Shown here piece by piece: positions 1 through 8,325 of a stretch of DNA of 64,000 nt. The DNA is from Quadrisphaera setariae. Its GTDB lineage: Bacteria > Actinomycetota > Actinomycetes > Actinomycetales > Quadrisphaeraceae. Both the position numbers and the translations under genes were made by a program. How positions within the stretch are numbered: the stretch's first letter is position 1; every line of letters starts with the position of its first letter. The stretch spans positions 1-64,000 of the forward strand of contig NZ_VKAC01000019.1 of assembly GCF_008041935.1 (NCBI RefSeq), in the 5' to 3' direction. The notes beneath the pieces were generated by a model, which worked only from the letters and a program-made list of their open reading frames with translations, had not been told where the DNA came from and searched no databases.

Positions 1-2
1 CC

Positions 3-140
3 GAGGGACGCCGCCACAACGCCGCCCTGATCTGCCTGTCCCGCCGTCGCATCGACGTCATGTTCGCGATGCTGCGCGACCGCCAGCCCTACCGCCCGCG
101 GCCCTTCAGCACGAGCGGCGAGGTAACCCTGGCGGCTTGA
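3..140 (+). mobile_element. IS110-family transposase, C-terminal fragment
   Basis: The window opens inside a reading frame (frame 3) that encodes 45 residues and stops at 138-140. The readable segment, with RRHNAALICLSRRR followed by DVMFAMLRD, is the conserved C-terminal end of IS110-type transposases. These DEDD-type enzymes carry out site-specific recombination of the element. The sequence just after the stop (CATAGGGACACCCC) also resembles the usual 3' flank of such elements. Only the tail is visible, so it cannot be judged whether the element is intact beyond the left edge. No second copy was seen in the window. Confidence 0.72.
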
Positions 141-251
141 CAACGACATAGGGACACCCCCCGCTCCGGCCGACCGGTGGTCATCCTGGGGCACGTGACG
201 GGTCCGGCGGCGAGCACCCACCGGATCGTTGGGCTGGAGGGCTGACGCGCT

Positions 252-1001
252 GTGGACCGGAACCTCATCGGCGACCTCGCGCACGCCGACCACCCCGTCG
301 CGGCCCCGCTGGCCGACGACACCGTCGACGCCCTGCTGCGCCACGCGCTCGACGGGCAGCGCTCCGTGCTCGACCTGGGCTGCGGTGACGGGACCTGGCT
401 GCTGCGGGCGCTCCGCCTGCAGCCGGGGCTGCACGCGGTCGGCGTCGACCTCTCGGGGGCGGGCTTCGAGCGCACGCGGACCGCCGCTGACGCGGAGGGC
501 CTGGGCGACCGGCTGGCGCTGCACGTCGCCGACGCCGCGACGTGGTCCTCGGACGAGCGCTTCGACGTCGTCCTGAGCATCGGGGCCACCCACGCGTTCG
601 GCGGGCTCGTCCCGACGGTGGAGGCTGCCGCGTCGCACCTGGGCCCGAGTGGGCGCCTGCTCGTGGGTGGGTGCTTCTGGGAGCAGCCACCCGGCGCCCG
701 GGCGCTGGAGGCGCTGGGCGCCGCGGCTGGCGACTACCGCGACCTCGCCAGCACCGTCGAGGCCGTCCGCGCGGTCGGGTGGGAGCCTCTGGACGGCCAC
801 GTGAGCAGCCTGGCGGAGTGGGACGCCTACGAGTGGTCGTGGACCGGGTCGCTGACGCGCTGGGCGGTCGAGCACCCCGAGCACCCGTCGAGCGCCGAGG
901 TGCTGGAGGTCGCGGCGCAGCACCGCACCGCGTGGCTCGGCGGCTACCGCGGGACGCTGGGCTTCGTCACCCTCCTCCTGGTTCAGCGCCCCGTGCACTG
1001 A
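252..1001 (+). CDS. class I SAM-dependent methyltransferase
   Basis: This 249-residue protein has the SAM-binding motif I VLDLGCGDGTW near residue 40 and an acidic motif (VGVDLSGAGF) at the end of the second strand, as in small-molecule class I methyltransferases. The substrate cannot be read from the sequence. The GTG start at 252 is preceded by GGAGG at 236-240, a rather long spacing. The gene stands alone between the IS110 remnant and a convergent MarR gene. No signal peptide or membrane segment is seen, so it should be cytoplasmic. The family assignment is firm and the function is open. Confidence 0.85.
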   Translation: MDRNLIGDLAHADHPVAAPLADDTVDALLRHALDGQRSVLDLGCGDGTWLLRALRLQPGLHAVGVDLSGAGFERTRTAADAEGLGDRLALHVADAATWSSDERFDVVLSIGATHAFGGLVPTVEAAASHLGPSGRLLVGGCFWEQPPGARALEALGAAAGDYRDLASTVEAVRAVGWEPLDGHVSSLAEWDAYEWSWTGSLTRWAVEHPEHPSSAEVLEVAAQHRTAWLGGYRGTLGFVTLLLVQRPVH

Positions 1002-1041
1002 CCCCGCGCCCTGACGCCGGGGCGGTCTCGCCGCCGAGCGG

Positions 1042-1569
1042 TCAGCGGGCGGCCCTGCGGCGGCGGGCCGCCGAGCGCGGCGGGGCGGTCCGGATGTGCT
1101 CGCGCACCGGGCCGAGCAGCTCGGCGAGCGCGCGCACACCGTCTCGCCCGCCACCGTCGTCGTCAGGACCACCAGCCAGCGGCGCGAGCAGCAGCTGCTG
1201 CACCACCTCGACGTGCCCGGGGAAGACGGCCGCGAGTCGTTCGCGCCCCGCGTCGGTGAGGGTGACGGTGGTGCCGCGGTCGTCCTCGGGAGACGGGGCG
1301 CGCGTGACGAGACCGGCCTTCTCGAGCAGGTCCGCCTGGTAGGTGAGGCCGCTGCGGCTGTAGACGACGCCGTCGGCCAGCTCGGTCATGCGATGACTGC
1401 CGGTGGGTGAGTCACCGAGGCGCGCGAGCAGCTGGAACTGCACGTAGCTGAGGTCACCGGCGTCCTTGAGCTGCTGCTCCACGGCGTGCCGCAGCAGGCT
1501 CGCGACGTCCATGAGCGCGAAGTAGGCCCCGAGCTGCTGGGCGTCGAGCGAGGGCGGCTTCTCGGACAC
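1042..1569 (-). CDS. MarR-family transcriptional regulator
   Basis: The 175-residue protein has the MarR winged-helix layout: an N-terminal dimerisation helix, a recognition segment (MTELADGVVYSRSGLTYQADLLEKAG) and the wing APSPEDDRGTTVTLTDAGRE. It starts with GTG at 1569. It is divergent from the oxidoreductase at 1678, and the 108-bp gap carries two matching palindromes, one close to each gene. By analogy with other MarR divergons it probably represses itself and the oxidoreductase until a phenolic, quinone or electrophile ligand binds. The ligand is unknown. Confidence 0.88.
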   Translation of the reverse strand: MSEKPPSLDAQQLGAYFALMDVASLLRHAVEQQLKDAGDLSYVQFQLLARLGDSPTGSHRMTELADGVVYSRSGLTYQADLLEKAGLVTRAPSPEDDRGTTVTLTDAGRERLAAVFPGHVEVVQQLLLAPLAGGPDDDGGGRDGVRALAELLGPVREHIRTAPPRSAARRRRAAR

Positions 1570-1583
1570 GACTCGATCCTACT

Positions 1584-1601
1584 TGCTTCAGATTCGAAGC
1601 A
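1584..1601. promoter_or_regulatory. MarR operator, site 1
   Basis: The inverted repeat TGCTTC-N6-GAAGCA sits 15 bp upstream of the GTG of the MarR gene. A second copy lies 38 bp away. The arms are identical in the two sites, which makes binding by the adjacent MarR dimer the simplest reading. Confidence 0.7.
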
Positions 1602-1621
1602 CGTCTACTGTCGTCGACAGA

Positions 1622-1639
1622 TGCTTCGAATCCGAAGCA
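1622..1639. promoter_or_regulatory. MarR operator, site 2
   Basis: This second TGCTTC-N6-GAAGCA site has the core TGCTTCGAATCCGAAGCA. It lies 38 bp upstream of the ATG of the oxidoreductase gene and can control that promoter. It differs from site 1 only in the six central bases. Confidence 0.7.
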
Positions 1640-1677
1640 CATGGTCCTGCTCCACCACCTGAGACGAGGGTCGACCC

Positions 1678-2670
1678 ATGAAGGCTGTCCGCTACTCCCA
1701 GTTCGGCAGCGCCGACGTCCTGCACCTCGAGGACGTCGCCGTCCCCGTCCCCACTGACGGCCAGGTGCGCGTGCGCGTCGCCGCCACCTCCTTCAACCCC
1801 GTCGACGCGAGCATCCGCGCCGGCGGCATGCAGGGCCCCGTCCCCGTGACGCTCCCCCACACCCCGGGCATCGACGTGGCCGGCACGGTCGACGCCCTCG
1901 CTCCCGGCGCCGACCACGCCGACCACGCCGACCACGCCGACGACGGCGAGGGTCGCGGCCGGCTGGCGGTCGGAGAGGCCGTCATCGGGTTCCTCCCCCT
2001 GACGGCGCCCGGCGCATCGGCCGAGTTCGCGCTGGCTCCCGCCGACGCGCTCGTCGCGGCTCCCACCAGCGTGGACCTGGCCGACGCGGCCGCCCTGCCG
2101 ATCGTCGGACTGACGGCGTGGCAGGCGCTCTTCGAGCACGGCGCCCTGCAGGCCGGGCAGCGCGTGCTCGTCAACGGCGCCGGCGGTGCGGTGGGGCTGT
2201 ACGCGGTGCAGCTGGCCGTGGCGGCGGGCGCTCACGTCGTCGGCGTCGCCGGGCCGCGCAGCGCCGAGCGGGTGCGGGACGCCGGGGCGCACGTGGTGGT
2301 CGACAGGAGCTCGCTGGGCTCCTCCGACGAGCTGGCCGAGGCGGTCGGGGGCCCCGTCGACCTGGCGCTCAACCTCGCCCCGGTCGAGGCCGGGCAGCTG
2401 GACGCCCTCGTGGCCCTCGTGGTCGACGGCGGCACGCTCGTCAACACCACCGTCTGGATGCCCGCACCCAGCGACGAAGCCCGCGGGGTGCGGGGCGTGG
2501 ACGTGTTCGTGCGGAGCGACGCCGGCCAGCTGACCGAGCTGGTGCGCCGGGTCGACGCCGGCGAGCTGCGCATCAGCGTGGGCGAGCGCATCGGGCTCGC
2601 CGACCTGCCGGCACTGCACGCGCGCGCAGCGGCGGGCGAGGTGTCGGGGAAGGTCGTCGTCGTCCTCTGA
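1678..2670 (+). CDS. NADP-dependent quinone-oxidoreductase-type MDR enzyme
   Basis: This is a 330-residue zinc-independent medium-chain dehydrogenase/reductase of the quinone oxidoreductase group. It has the GroES-like N-terminus (FGSADVLHLEDV), the family motif around the GLTAWQALFEHGAL segment, and a Rossmann NADPH site (VLVNGAGGAVGLYAVQLA). The zinc ligands of alcohol dehydrogenases are absent. The likely reaction is NADPH-dependent reduction of quinones or other unsaturated carbonyls. An odd (Asp-His-Ala)3 run near residue 82 comes from a 9-bp tandem repeat in the DNA. The divergent MarR gene and its two operators suggest induction by the electrophile that the enzyme removes. Confidence 0.85.
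   Translation: MKAVRYSQFGSADVLHLEDVAVPVPTDGQVRVRVAATSFNPVDASIRAGGMQGPVPVTLPHTPGIDVAGTVDALAPGADHADHADHADDGEGRGRLAVGEAVIGFLPLTAPGASAEFALAPADALVAAPTSVDLADAAALPIVGLTAWQALFEHGALQAGQRVLVNGAGGAVGLYAVQLAVAAGAHVVGVAGPRSAERVRDAGAHVVVDRSSLGSSDELAEAVGGPVDLALNLAPVEAGQLDALVALVVDGGTLVNTTVWMPAPSDEARGVRGVDVFVRSDAGQLTELVRRVDAGELRISVGERIGLADLPALHARAAAGEVSGKVVVVL
1912..1938 (+). repeat. 9-bp tandem repeat inside the oxidoreductase gene
   Basis: GACCACGCC is repeated three times without a mismatch. It stays in frame and encodes Asp-His-Ala three times in a surface-loop position of the enzyme. Confidence 0.9.
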
Positions 2671-2689
2671 TGCCGCGGGGTGGCCGTTC

Positions 2690-2705
2690 GTCCGTGATCA
2701 CGGAC
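2690..2705. repeat. perfect 16-bp palindrome between convergent genes
   Basis: GTCCGTGATCACGGAC is fully self-complementary and lies between the 3' ends of the oxidoreductase and zinc-dehydrogenase genes. As RNA it gives a 6-bp stem with a GATC loop, too short for a strong terminator. A diverged copy (GTTCATGATCACGGAC, 12963-12978) covers the end of the aminotransferase gene. Confidence 0.6.
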
Positions 2706-2717
2706 AGAGGAGCGGGA

Positions 2718-3725
2718 TCAGGGGCGGACGTGCACCTTCGGGCCGGGGCCGGCCCCGGGCGGGCGGCGGCCGGCCAGGACGTCGAGGACGTCCTCCAGGT
2801 TGACCGTCGCCGCCACGAGCGGGCGCGGGTCCACCGCACCCGAGGCGTACGCCGCGATGGTCTCCCCCAGCCCCGGGGAGGCCGACAGCACGCCGACCGC
2901 GGTGAGGTCGGCCAGCAGCAGGTCGCGGGTGTCCAGCGGCGTGGGCTCGTGCGCGATGCCGATGAACACGAGCCTGCCCCCCGGCTCCACCAGCGACAGG
3001 GCGAGCGCCGGCGCCGTCGTCCCCGTGGAGCAGTCGACGACGGCGTCGAAGGGCAGCGGCGGCAGCTGGTCCTGCGTCCACGCGTCCTCGAAGCCGAGAG
3101 AACGCGCGAACTCCAGCGCAGCCCCAGGCAGCCCGAGCAGGTGCACCTCCGCGCCGGCCGCCCGCAGGAACATCGCGACGAGGCAGCCGATGGTGCCGGG
3201 ACCGATGACGAGCGCGCGGTCACCGGCCCCGGCACCAGCCGCCTGAGCGGCGCGCAGGGCGTTCCCGCCGGGCTCGACGAGGGCTCCGAGCACCGGGTCG
3301 ACGGCGTCGGGCAGGGCGTGCAGGGACGTCACCGGCACCGCGAGCTGCTCCGCGAGGGCACCGTTCCGCCCGCCGCGGATGCCGACCTCCTGGCGCTGAC
3401 CGCACACGTGCTGGTGGCCGCGGCGGCAGCGGCGGCAGGTGCCGCAGCCGAGCATGGTGTCGCCCATGACGCGGCGTCCCACCCATGCCTCGTCGACACC
3501 AGCGCCGACCGCCGCGACGGTCCCGCACCACTCGTGGCCGAGCACCACGGGGTAGCTGGCGTGCCCGGAGTGCAGGTACGTCATGGCGCCGGTGAAGAAC
3601 TCCGCGTCGGTGCCGCACACCCCGGCGCGCTCGACGTCGACCACCACCTCCCCAGGGCCCGCATCCGGCGCGGGGAGGTCCTGCACGCCGCCCTCGCCAG
3701 GACCGGTCAGCACGAACGCCCGCAC
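2718..3725 (-). CDS. zinc-dependent alcohol/polyol dehydrogenase
   Basis: This 335-residue enzyme of the zinc MDR family carries the catalytic zinc signature (GVCGTD and GHEW), the structural-zinc cysteine cluster (GCGTCRRCRRGHQHVC) and a nucleotide site (ALVIGPGTIGCL). It resembles threonine/sorbitol/galactitol-type dehydrogenases. The GTG at 3725 is preferred because GGGGG lies about 7 nt upstream; GTG at 3731 would add two residues. It is divergent from a sugar-acid-type IlvD/Edd dehydratase, so the pair may serve oxidation and dehydration steps of a sugar or sugar-acid pathway. The substrate is not determined. Confidence 0.85.
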   Translation of the reverse strand: MRAFVLTGPGEGGVQDLPAPDAGPGEVVVDVERAGVCGTDAEFFTGAMTYLHSGHASYPVVLGHEWCGTVAAVGAGVDEAWVGRRVMGDTMLGCGTCRRCRRGHQHVCGQRQEVGIRGGRNGALAEQLAVPVTSLHALPDAVDPVLGALVEPGGNALRAAQAAGAGAGDRALVIGPGTIGCLVAMFLRAAGAEVHLLGLPGAALEFARSLGFEDAWTQDQLPPLPFDAVVDCSTGTTAPALALSLVEPGGRLVFIGIAHEPTPLDTRDLLLADLTAVGVLSASPGLGETIAAYASGAVDPRPLVAATVNLEDVLDVLAGRRPPGAGPGPKVHVRP

Positions 3726-3798
3726 GAGCACACCCCCGTCGTCGTCGACACGACGAGCAGTAGAGCATCGTGGGCAGCGGAAGAAGGAGGGGCTCGGC

Positions 3799-5511
3799 GT
3801 GGAGCTCAGGAGTTCGCACTGGTACGCGGGCACGGACCGCAACGCCTCCATCCACCGGGCGTGGATGCGCCGCGGGGTGCCCGGCTCGGCGTTCGAGGGG
3901 CGGCCGCAGATCGCCATCGCCAACACCGCCTCCGACCTCACGCCGTGCAACCGGCACCTGAGCGAGGTGGCGCAGTCGGTGCGCGACGGGGTCTACGAGG
4001 CCGGTGGCATCCCGCTGGAGATGCCCGTGGTCTCCCTCGGGGAGACCAACGTCCGGCCCACCGCCATGCTCTGGCGCAACATGGCCGCGATGGCCACCGA
4101 GGAGCTGCTCCGGGCCAACCCCGTCGACGGCGTGGTGCTGCTCGGGGGCTGCGACAAGACCATCCCGGCCTTGCTCATGGCCGCGGCCAGCGTGGACCTG
4201 CCCGCCGTCGTCGTCCCCGGAGGGCCCATGCTCACCGGCACCTTCCGCGGGCAGCCGCTCGGCTGCGGCACCGACACGTGGCGCCTGAGCGAGGAGGTCC
4301 GCGCGGGCACCATGAGCCAGGCCGCCTTCCTCGACTCCGAGCGGGCGATGATCCGCAGCCGCGGGCACTGCAACACCATGGGCACCGCCTCGACCATGGG
4401 GCTGCTCGCCGAGGCCCTCGGGACGACCGTCCCCGGCGTCGCCGGCACCCCCGCCCCTGACAGCCGCCTGCTGGAGGCCGCGCACACCACCGGGATGCTC
4501 GCGGTGGAGCTGGTCGAGACCGACCGCCGGCCCAGCACGCTGCTGACCCGGGCGTCCTTCCACAACGCGGTGGTGGCGCTCGCGGCGATCGGCGGGTCGA
4601 CCAACGCCGTGGTGCACCTGCTGGCCATCGCCGGGCGGCTCGGCGTGGAGCTGACGCTGGACGACGTCGACGCCATCGGGTCGAGGGTCCCGGCGCTGGT
4701 GGACCTGCAGCCCGCGGGGCGGTTCCTCATGGAGGACCTGCACCGCGCGGGCGGGTTCCTCGCGGTGCTGCGCGAGGTGGAGGACCTGCTCGACCCGACG
4801 GCGCGCACCGTGCTGGGCACGCGCCTCGTCGAGCACCTGCGCGGTGCCGAGGTCCACGACCGCGAGGTCATCCGCACGCGCTCGGCGCCGCTGCTGGCCG
4901 AGGGCGGCATCGCGGTGCTGAGGGGCAACCTCGCCCCCGACGGCGCGATCATCAAGCCCGCCGCCGCCTCACCCCACCTGCTGCGCCACCGCGGGAAGGC
5001 GGTGGTGTTCGAGTCCATCGAGGACTTCCGCGCCCGCGTCGACGACCCGGACCTGGAGGTGGACGCCGACTCGGTGATGGTGCTGCGCGGCTGCGGGCCG
5101 AAGGGCTACCCGGGCATGCCCGAGGTGGCGAACATGCCGCTGCCGACGAAGCTGCTGGAGCAGGGGGTGCGCGACGTGGTCCGCATCTGCGACGGGCGCA
5201 TGAGCGGCACCGCGTACGGGACGGTGGTGCTGCACGTGGCGCCGGAGGCCGCCGCGGGCGGCCCGCTGGCCCGGGTGCGCACCGGTGACTGGGTCGAGCT
5301 GGACGTCCCCGGCCGCCGCCTGCACCTGGACGTCGACGACGACGAGCTGGCGCAGCGCGCCCCGAGCCCGGCCAGCGCGGCGGCCTACGCGGCGCCGCGG
5401 CGCGGGTGGGAGCGGCTCTACGTCGACCACGTGCAGCAGGCCGACACCGGGGCGGACCTCGACTTCCTCGTCGGGTCCAGCGGACCGGAGGTCAGCCGGG
5501 AGTCGCACTGA
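3799..5511 (+). CDS. IlvD/Edd-family dehydratase (sugar-acid type)
   Basis: The 570-residue protein belongs to the dihydroxy-acid / sugar-acid dehydratase family and carries the iron-sulfur cysteines in GGCDKT (near residue 118) and RGHCNTMGTAST (near residue 190), plus the CGPKGYPGMPEV signature near residue 433. These enzymes remove water from dihydroxy acids such as xylonate, arabonate or gluconate, or act in branched-chain amino-acid synthesis. The divergent sugar-type dehydrogenase and the absence of other ilv genes favour a sugar-acid role. The GTG start has a strong AAGGAGG 8 nt upstream. Confidence 0.85.
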   Translation: MELRSSHWYAGTDRNASIHRAWMRRGVPGSAFEGRPQIAIANTASDLTPCNRHLSEVAQSVRDGVYEAGGIPLEMPVVSLGETNVRPTAMLWRNMAAMATEELLRANPVDGVVLLGGCDKTIPALLMAAASVDLPAVVVPGGPMLTGTFRGQPLGCGTDTWRLSEEVRAGTMSQAAFLDSERAMIRSRGHCNTMGTASTMGLLAEALGTTVPGVAGTPAPDSRLLEAAHTTGMLAVELVETDRRPSTLLTRASFHNAVVALAAIGGSTNAVVHLLAIAGRLGVELTLDDVDAIGSRVPALVDLQPAGRFLMEDLHRAGGFLAVLREVEDLLDPTARTVLGTRLVEHLRGAEVHDREVIRTRSAPLLAEGGIAVLRGNLAPDGAIIKPAAASPHLLRHRGKAVVFESIEDFRARVDDPDLEVDADSVMVLRGCGPKGYPGMPEVANMPLPTKLLEQGVRDVVRICDGRMSGTAYGTVVLHVAPEAAAGGPLARVRTGDWVELDVPGRRLHLDVDDDELAQRAPSPASAAAYAAPRRGWERLYVDHVQQADTGADLDFLVGSSGPEVSRESH

Positions 5512-5597
5512 GCCGGTGCGACGCGCAACGCCGCCGCCGTCGACGGCATCACGGTCGACGAGGGCCCCGGCACGAGGCCGTGGCACGAGGAGAGCGC

Positions 5598-6086
5598 GTG
5601 GGTCGTCGCAGGTCTGGTGCGGGTGGGGCTGCGCTCCTGGTCGCCGTCGCGTCCCTCGTGCTCGCCGGGTGCACCGCGGCAGGCGCGTCGCACGGTGCCG
5701 CCCAGGACGGTGAGCCCGTGGCGCCCTGGGGAGGCTCGACCACGCAGTTCCTCACCGCGGTGCCCTTCGGCGACGACGGCCTCTTCATCATGCGCCCGCG
5801 GCCCCCGCGCAACAGCACCTCGGGCTCGGGGTCAGCGCTGGTGTCCGGCGGGCTCGGCATGCTGAGCGGCGGGTGCTTCGGCCTCCTGCCCGACACGGTC
5901 GTGGTCTGGCCGGCGGGCACCACCGCCCTGCCCGACGGCACTGGCGTCCGGCTGGCCGGCGGTGAGGAGCTGCGGCGGGGCGACTCCCTCGAGACGGGCG
6001 GCAGCTACGGCGGCGTGGCGTTCTCCGGCCCGGCCAGCTCGTGCCCCGGGACCGGCGTCGCCTACGTCAGCGCGCCGTCGTCCTGA
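5598..6086 (+). CDS. predicted lipoprotein of unknown function
   Basis: The 162-residue protein begins with a short basic region, a hydrophobic stretch (AALLVAVASLVLAGC) and a lipobox LAGC near residue 25, so it should be lipid-anchored outside the membrane. The mature part is Gly/Ser-rich and has four further cysteines that could pair. It starts at GTG 5598 with GAGGAG 6-8 nt upstream. I do not recognise a family. It follows the dehydratase gene after 86 bp and could be co-transcribed. Confidence 0.6.
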   Translation: MGRRRSGAGGAALLVAVASLVLAGCTAAGASHGAAQDGEPVAPWGGSTTQFLTAVPFGDDGLFIMRPRPPRNSTSGSGSALVSGGLGMLSGGCFGLLPDTVVVWPAGTTALPDGTGVRLAGGEELRRGDSLETGGSYGGVAFSGPASSCPGTGVAYVSAPSS

Positions 6087-6201
6087 CACTGCAGCCGGCA
6101 GGGCGCTGGGCGCGGCCGACGAGGTCGTCCCGACGTCCTACCGGTGGGACGCCGGCGGTGATCGTCCCGTTGCAGCCCCGAGCGCGCCACCGGCTGGCAG
6201 G

Positions 6202-6843
6202 GTGCCTCCCGTGGCCGGCCTCCTCCGCAGGACTCCCCCGTCGCTCGACTTGGGGACCGTGCCGCCGGACGTGCGCGCCGCCCTTGAGGCCGCCCTGGCC
6301 GGCGCGGAGGTGCCGGTGCGCCGCGGCGGGCGCGACCTCGGCGTGCTCACCGTGCGCCCAGCCGTGCTGGAGGGCGAGGTGCTCGAGGCACCGCGGCTGC
6401 CCCCGCCGGAGGTCGAGGTGCCCGAGGGCGTGCAGGTCGTGGCGACGGCGATGCGCCTGTCCCGCGAGGTGCAGCGGAGGCTGGCGGACTCCTTCGGGCC
6501 CGGATACCTCGTGCTGGACCTGCACGACGCTCCCGCCAGCACCGACGTGCTGGTGGTCAACCCCGTCAGCGTGCAGCTGCTGGAGGTGCTGCAGGCCCGC
6601 TTCCCGCGGGCGCGGGTGGTGGTGACCGAGATCGAGGACGACGTCCTCGGCGTCGACTACGCGGGGCCTGTCGGACGGATGCTGCGCGCCGGCGTGTCGG
6701 CGTACCTGCCGCCGCGGCCGGTCGCCGCCGTCGCCGAAGGAATCCGAGCCCACTTGGAAGGCACTGGCGCGCCCGCGCTGGTCGCCGCGGCAGAGCCGCT
6801 GCAGGAGGCGCTGCCGTCCGTGGCCGACGCACCCCGTTCCTGA
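6202..6843 (+). CDS. conserved-looking hypothetical cytoplasmic protein
   Basis: This protein of about 213 residues has no membrane segment or signal peptide. It has a cohesive C-terminal half with a predicted alpha/beta pattern (GYLVLDLHDAPASTDVLVVN, then TEIEDDVLGVDYAGPVGRML). It has the GC3 bias of a real gene. GTG 6202 and GTG 6211 are both possible starts. No catalytic motif is recognised. It runs in the same direction as the lipoprotein gene upstream and convergent with the APH-like kinase. Confidence 0.55.
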   Translation: MPPVAGLLRRTPPSLDLGTVPPDVRAALEAALAGAEVPVRRGGRDLGVLTVRPAVLEGEVLEAPRLPPPEVEVPEGVQVVATAMRLSREVQRRLADSFGPGYLVLDLHDAPASTDVLVVNPVSVQLLEVLQARFPRARVVVTEIEDDVLGVDYAGPVGRMLRAGVSAYLPPRPVAAVAEGIRAHLEGTGAPALVAAAEPLQEALPSVADAPRS

Positions 6844-6877
6844 GGGCGTCGACCGCGTCCGACGGTCCCGCTGCGAC

Positions 6878-7828
6878 TCAGGCGGGACCTCCCAAGACCT
6901 GCTCCGCGGTCTCGAGCAGCGGCAGGCCCGACTCGGGCGCGCCGAGGCTGGTGGCGTACAGGCCGGTCGCGACCCGCTCGAGCAGGGCCCAGTCCCAGAC
7001 CGCGTCGACGGGCCGGTCGGCTGCTCCGGCCAGCGCCGTGCACCAGCTGCGCATCGTGGCCGCCGGGTCCGCACTGGCGCGCAGCGGCGCCACCCAGTCC
7101 CGCACCGCGACCCCGAGGTCGTAGGCGGGGTCGCCGACGAACGGCTGGGGGTCGCACAGCACGTACCCGTCGGGCGCGCCCTCGCGCGGCGCCAGCACGC
7201 GCAGCACGTTCGCGGCGGCGGGATCGCCGTGCAGCGCGCGACACGCACCGGGGTCGAAGGCGGCCGACCGGCGGGCCGCGCAGGCGAGCGCGGCGTCGAC
7301 GACCCGCGTCGACGCGGTGCCGGGCAGCGCCCCGTCCAGGGAGGCGACGAAGGCCCCCAGGGACGCCGCCTTGTCGACCGGCGACCCGAGCGACGCCGGC
7401 GGCGGCACCCGCCACAGCCGCGCCAGCAGACGGGCGACCACCGGCAGGGTCCGCAGCGGGTCGCGTCCCTCTGCTGCGAGGTCTGCGCCGAGCGCTTCGA
7501 GGAGCAGCGCCTGGTGCCGCTCGTCCACCGCGAGGAGCCGCACGGCGCCGTCGCCAGCGGCGAGGCGCAACAGGTCAGCGCGTGCGCTGAAGTCGTCGCC
7601 GGGCACGCAGACCTTCAGGACGACGACGCGCCCCTGCGACGTCCGTGCGCGCACGACGTACGACTCGCTCGCCCCGGGCAGCGCCTCGTCGAGCGTCAGC
7701 GACCACCGGTCGCACAGCTCGCCCAGGACCCCGGGCAGTGCCGCGGCCCAGGCGCTGCCGCCGTCGCCGTCCAGGTCGGCCTTCTGCCGGACGATCTCGG
7801 GCAGGTGGATCTCGTCGTCGGCGACCAC
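6878..7828 (-). CDS. aminoglycoside/hydroxyurea phosphotransferase-like kinase
   Basis: This 316-residue protein has the kinase-like fold of the APH(6)/hydroxyurea phosphotransferase group: a Lys-containing strand (VVLKVCVPGDD), the catalytic loop LHGDPAAANVLR and the metal-binding DPQPFVGDPAYDLG. The last motif, with VGDPAYDL, is typical of streptomycin 6-phosphotransferase relatives. It could modify an aminoglycoside or an endogenous hydroxylated metabolite; the substrate cannot be deduced. The GTG start is at 7828. No resistance-island context is present. Confidence 0.8.
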   Translation of the reverse strand: MVADDEIHLPEIVRQKADLDGDGGSAWAAALPGVLGELCDRWSLTLDEALPGASESYVVRARTSQGRVVVLKVCVPGDDFSARADLLRLAAGDGAVRLLAVDERHQALLLEALGADLAAEGRDPLRTLPVVARLLARLWRVPPPASLGSPVDKAASLGAFVASLDGALPGTASTRVVDAALACAARRSAAFDPGACRALHGDPAAANVLRVLAPREGAPDGYVLCDPQPFVGDPAYDLGVAVRDWVAPLRASADPAATMRSWCTALAGAADRPVDAVWDWALLERVATGLYATSLGAPESGLPLLETAEQVLGGPA

Positions 7829-7882
7829 CGGCGCAGTCTCGCCCCGGGCCCTGCCGGTGGCGAAGGCTCCTCCGCCCCCGCC

Positions 7883-8158
7883 TCACCGCGCTGGTGCGGC
7901 CTCGTCCTGCGGGTGCCGCACCCGCGCGAGGCAGGGCGCAGGGCCCAGGGGCCTGCGCGGCTCCCGGTCCCCCGCAGGGTCGCCGCCCGCGCCCGGCGGT
8001 GGCGAGGGCGGCGGGGTGAACCCCCCGTGGTGCCACATCCACACGTGGGCGCACATGTCGACCAGCGGGACCCGGCGCCACACCTCGACCCACCACGGCA
8101 GGTTCGCCCCGCTCACACCCAGCCCGCCCGGCGGCAGCCAGTCCCACCCCGGTCTCAC
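7883..8158 (-). CDS. possible small Trp-rich protein, unrecognised
   Basis: Within the roughly 500-bp gap between the kinase and the GH25 gene, one minus-strand frame shows near-total G/C at third positions. It encodes NLPWWVEVWRRVPLVDMC followed by HVWMWHHGGF and a proline-rich tail, about 91 residues from GTG 8158. Tryptophan-rich composition and codon bias are unlike a random antisense frame. However, no clear ribosome binding site is seen and the frame stays open upstream to 8380. It is reported as a candidate only. Confidence 0.42.
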   Translation of the reverse strand: MRPGWDWLPPGGLGVSGANLPWWVEVWRRVPLVDMCAHVWMWHHGGFTPPPSPPPGAGGDPAGDREPRRPLGPAPCLARVRHPQDEAAPAR

Positions 8159-8325
8159 CCCCGGAGGCGCGGTGATACCTCCGGGCGTGACGTGGAGGTC
8201 CCTGCCGCGGTCCTCCGCGGGTGGCCACGGCTTCCGACGGGAGCGCACGGCGCCATGGTGGCGCGAGCCGGTGGCGGTGGTCGACGTCCCCGACAGGTGG
8301 CTCGTCGTTCCGTAGCCTGCTCCGT

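Noticed and set aside
3220-4857. Long antisense frame over the dehydratase gene, and similar long frames at 16476-17636 (-), 26426-28264 (+), 56246-58973 (+) and 63095-63658 (+)
   Set aside because: High GC content gives long stop-free shadow frames. These show low-complexity Arg/Gly/Ala proteins without motifs, while the opposite frame has a clear gene with G/C-rich third positions.
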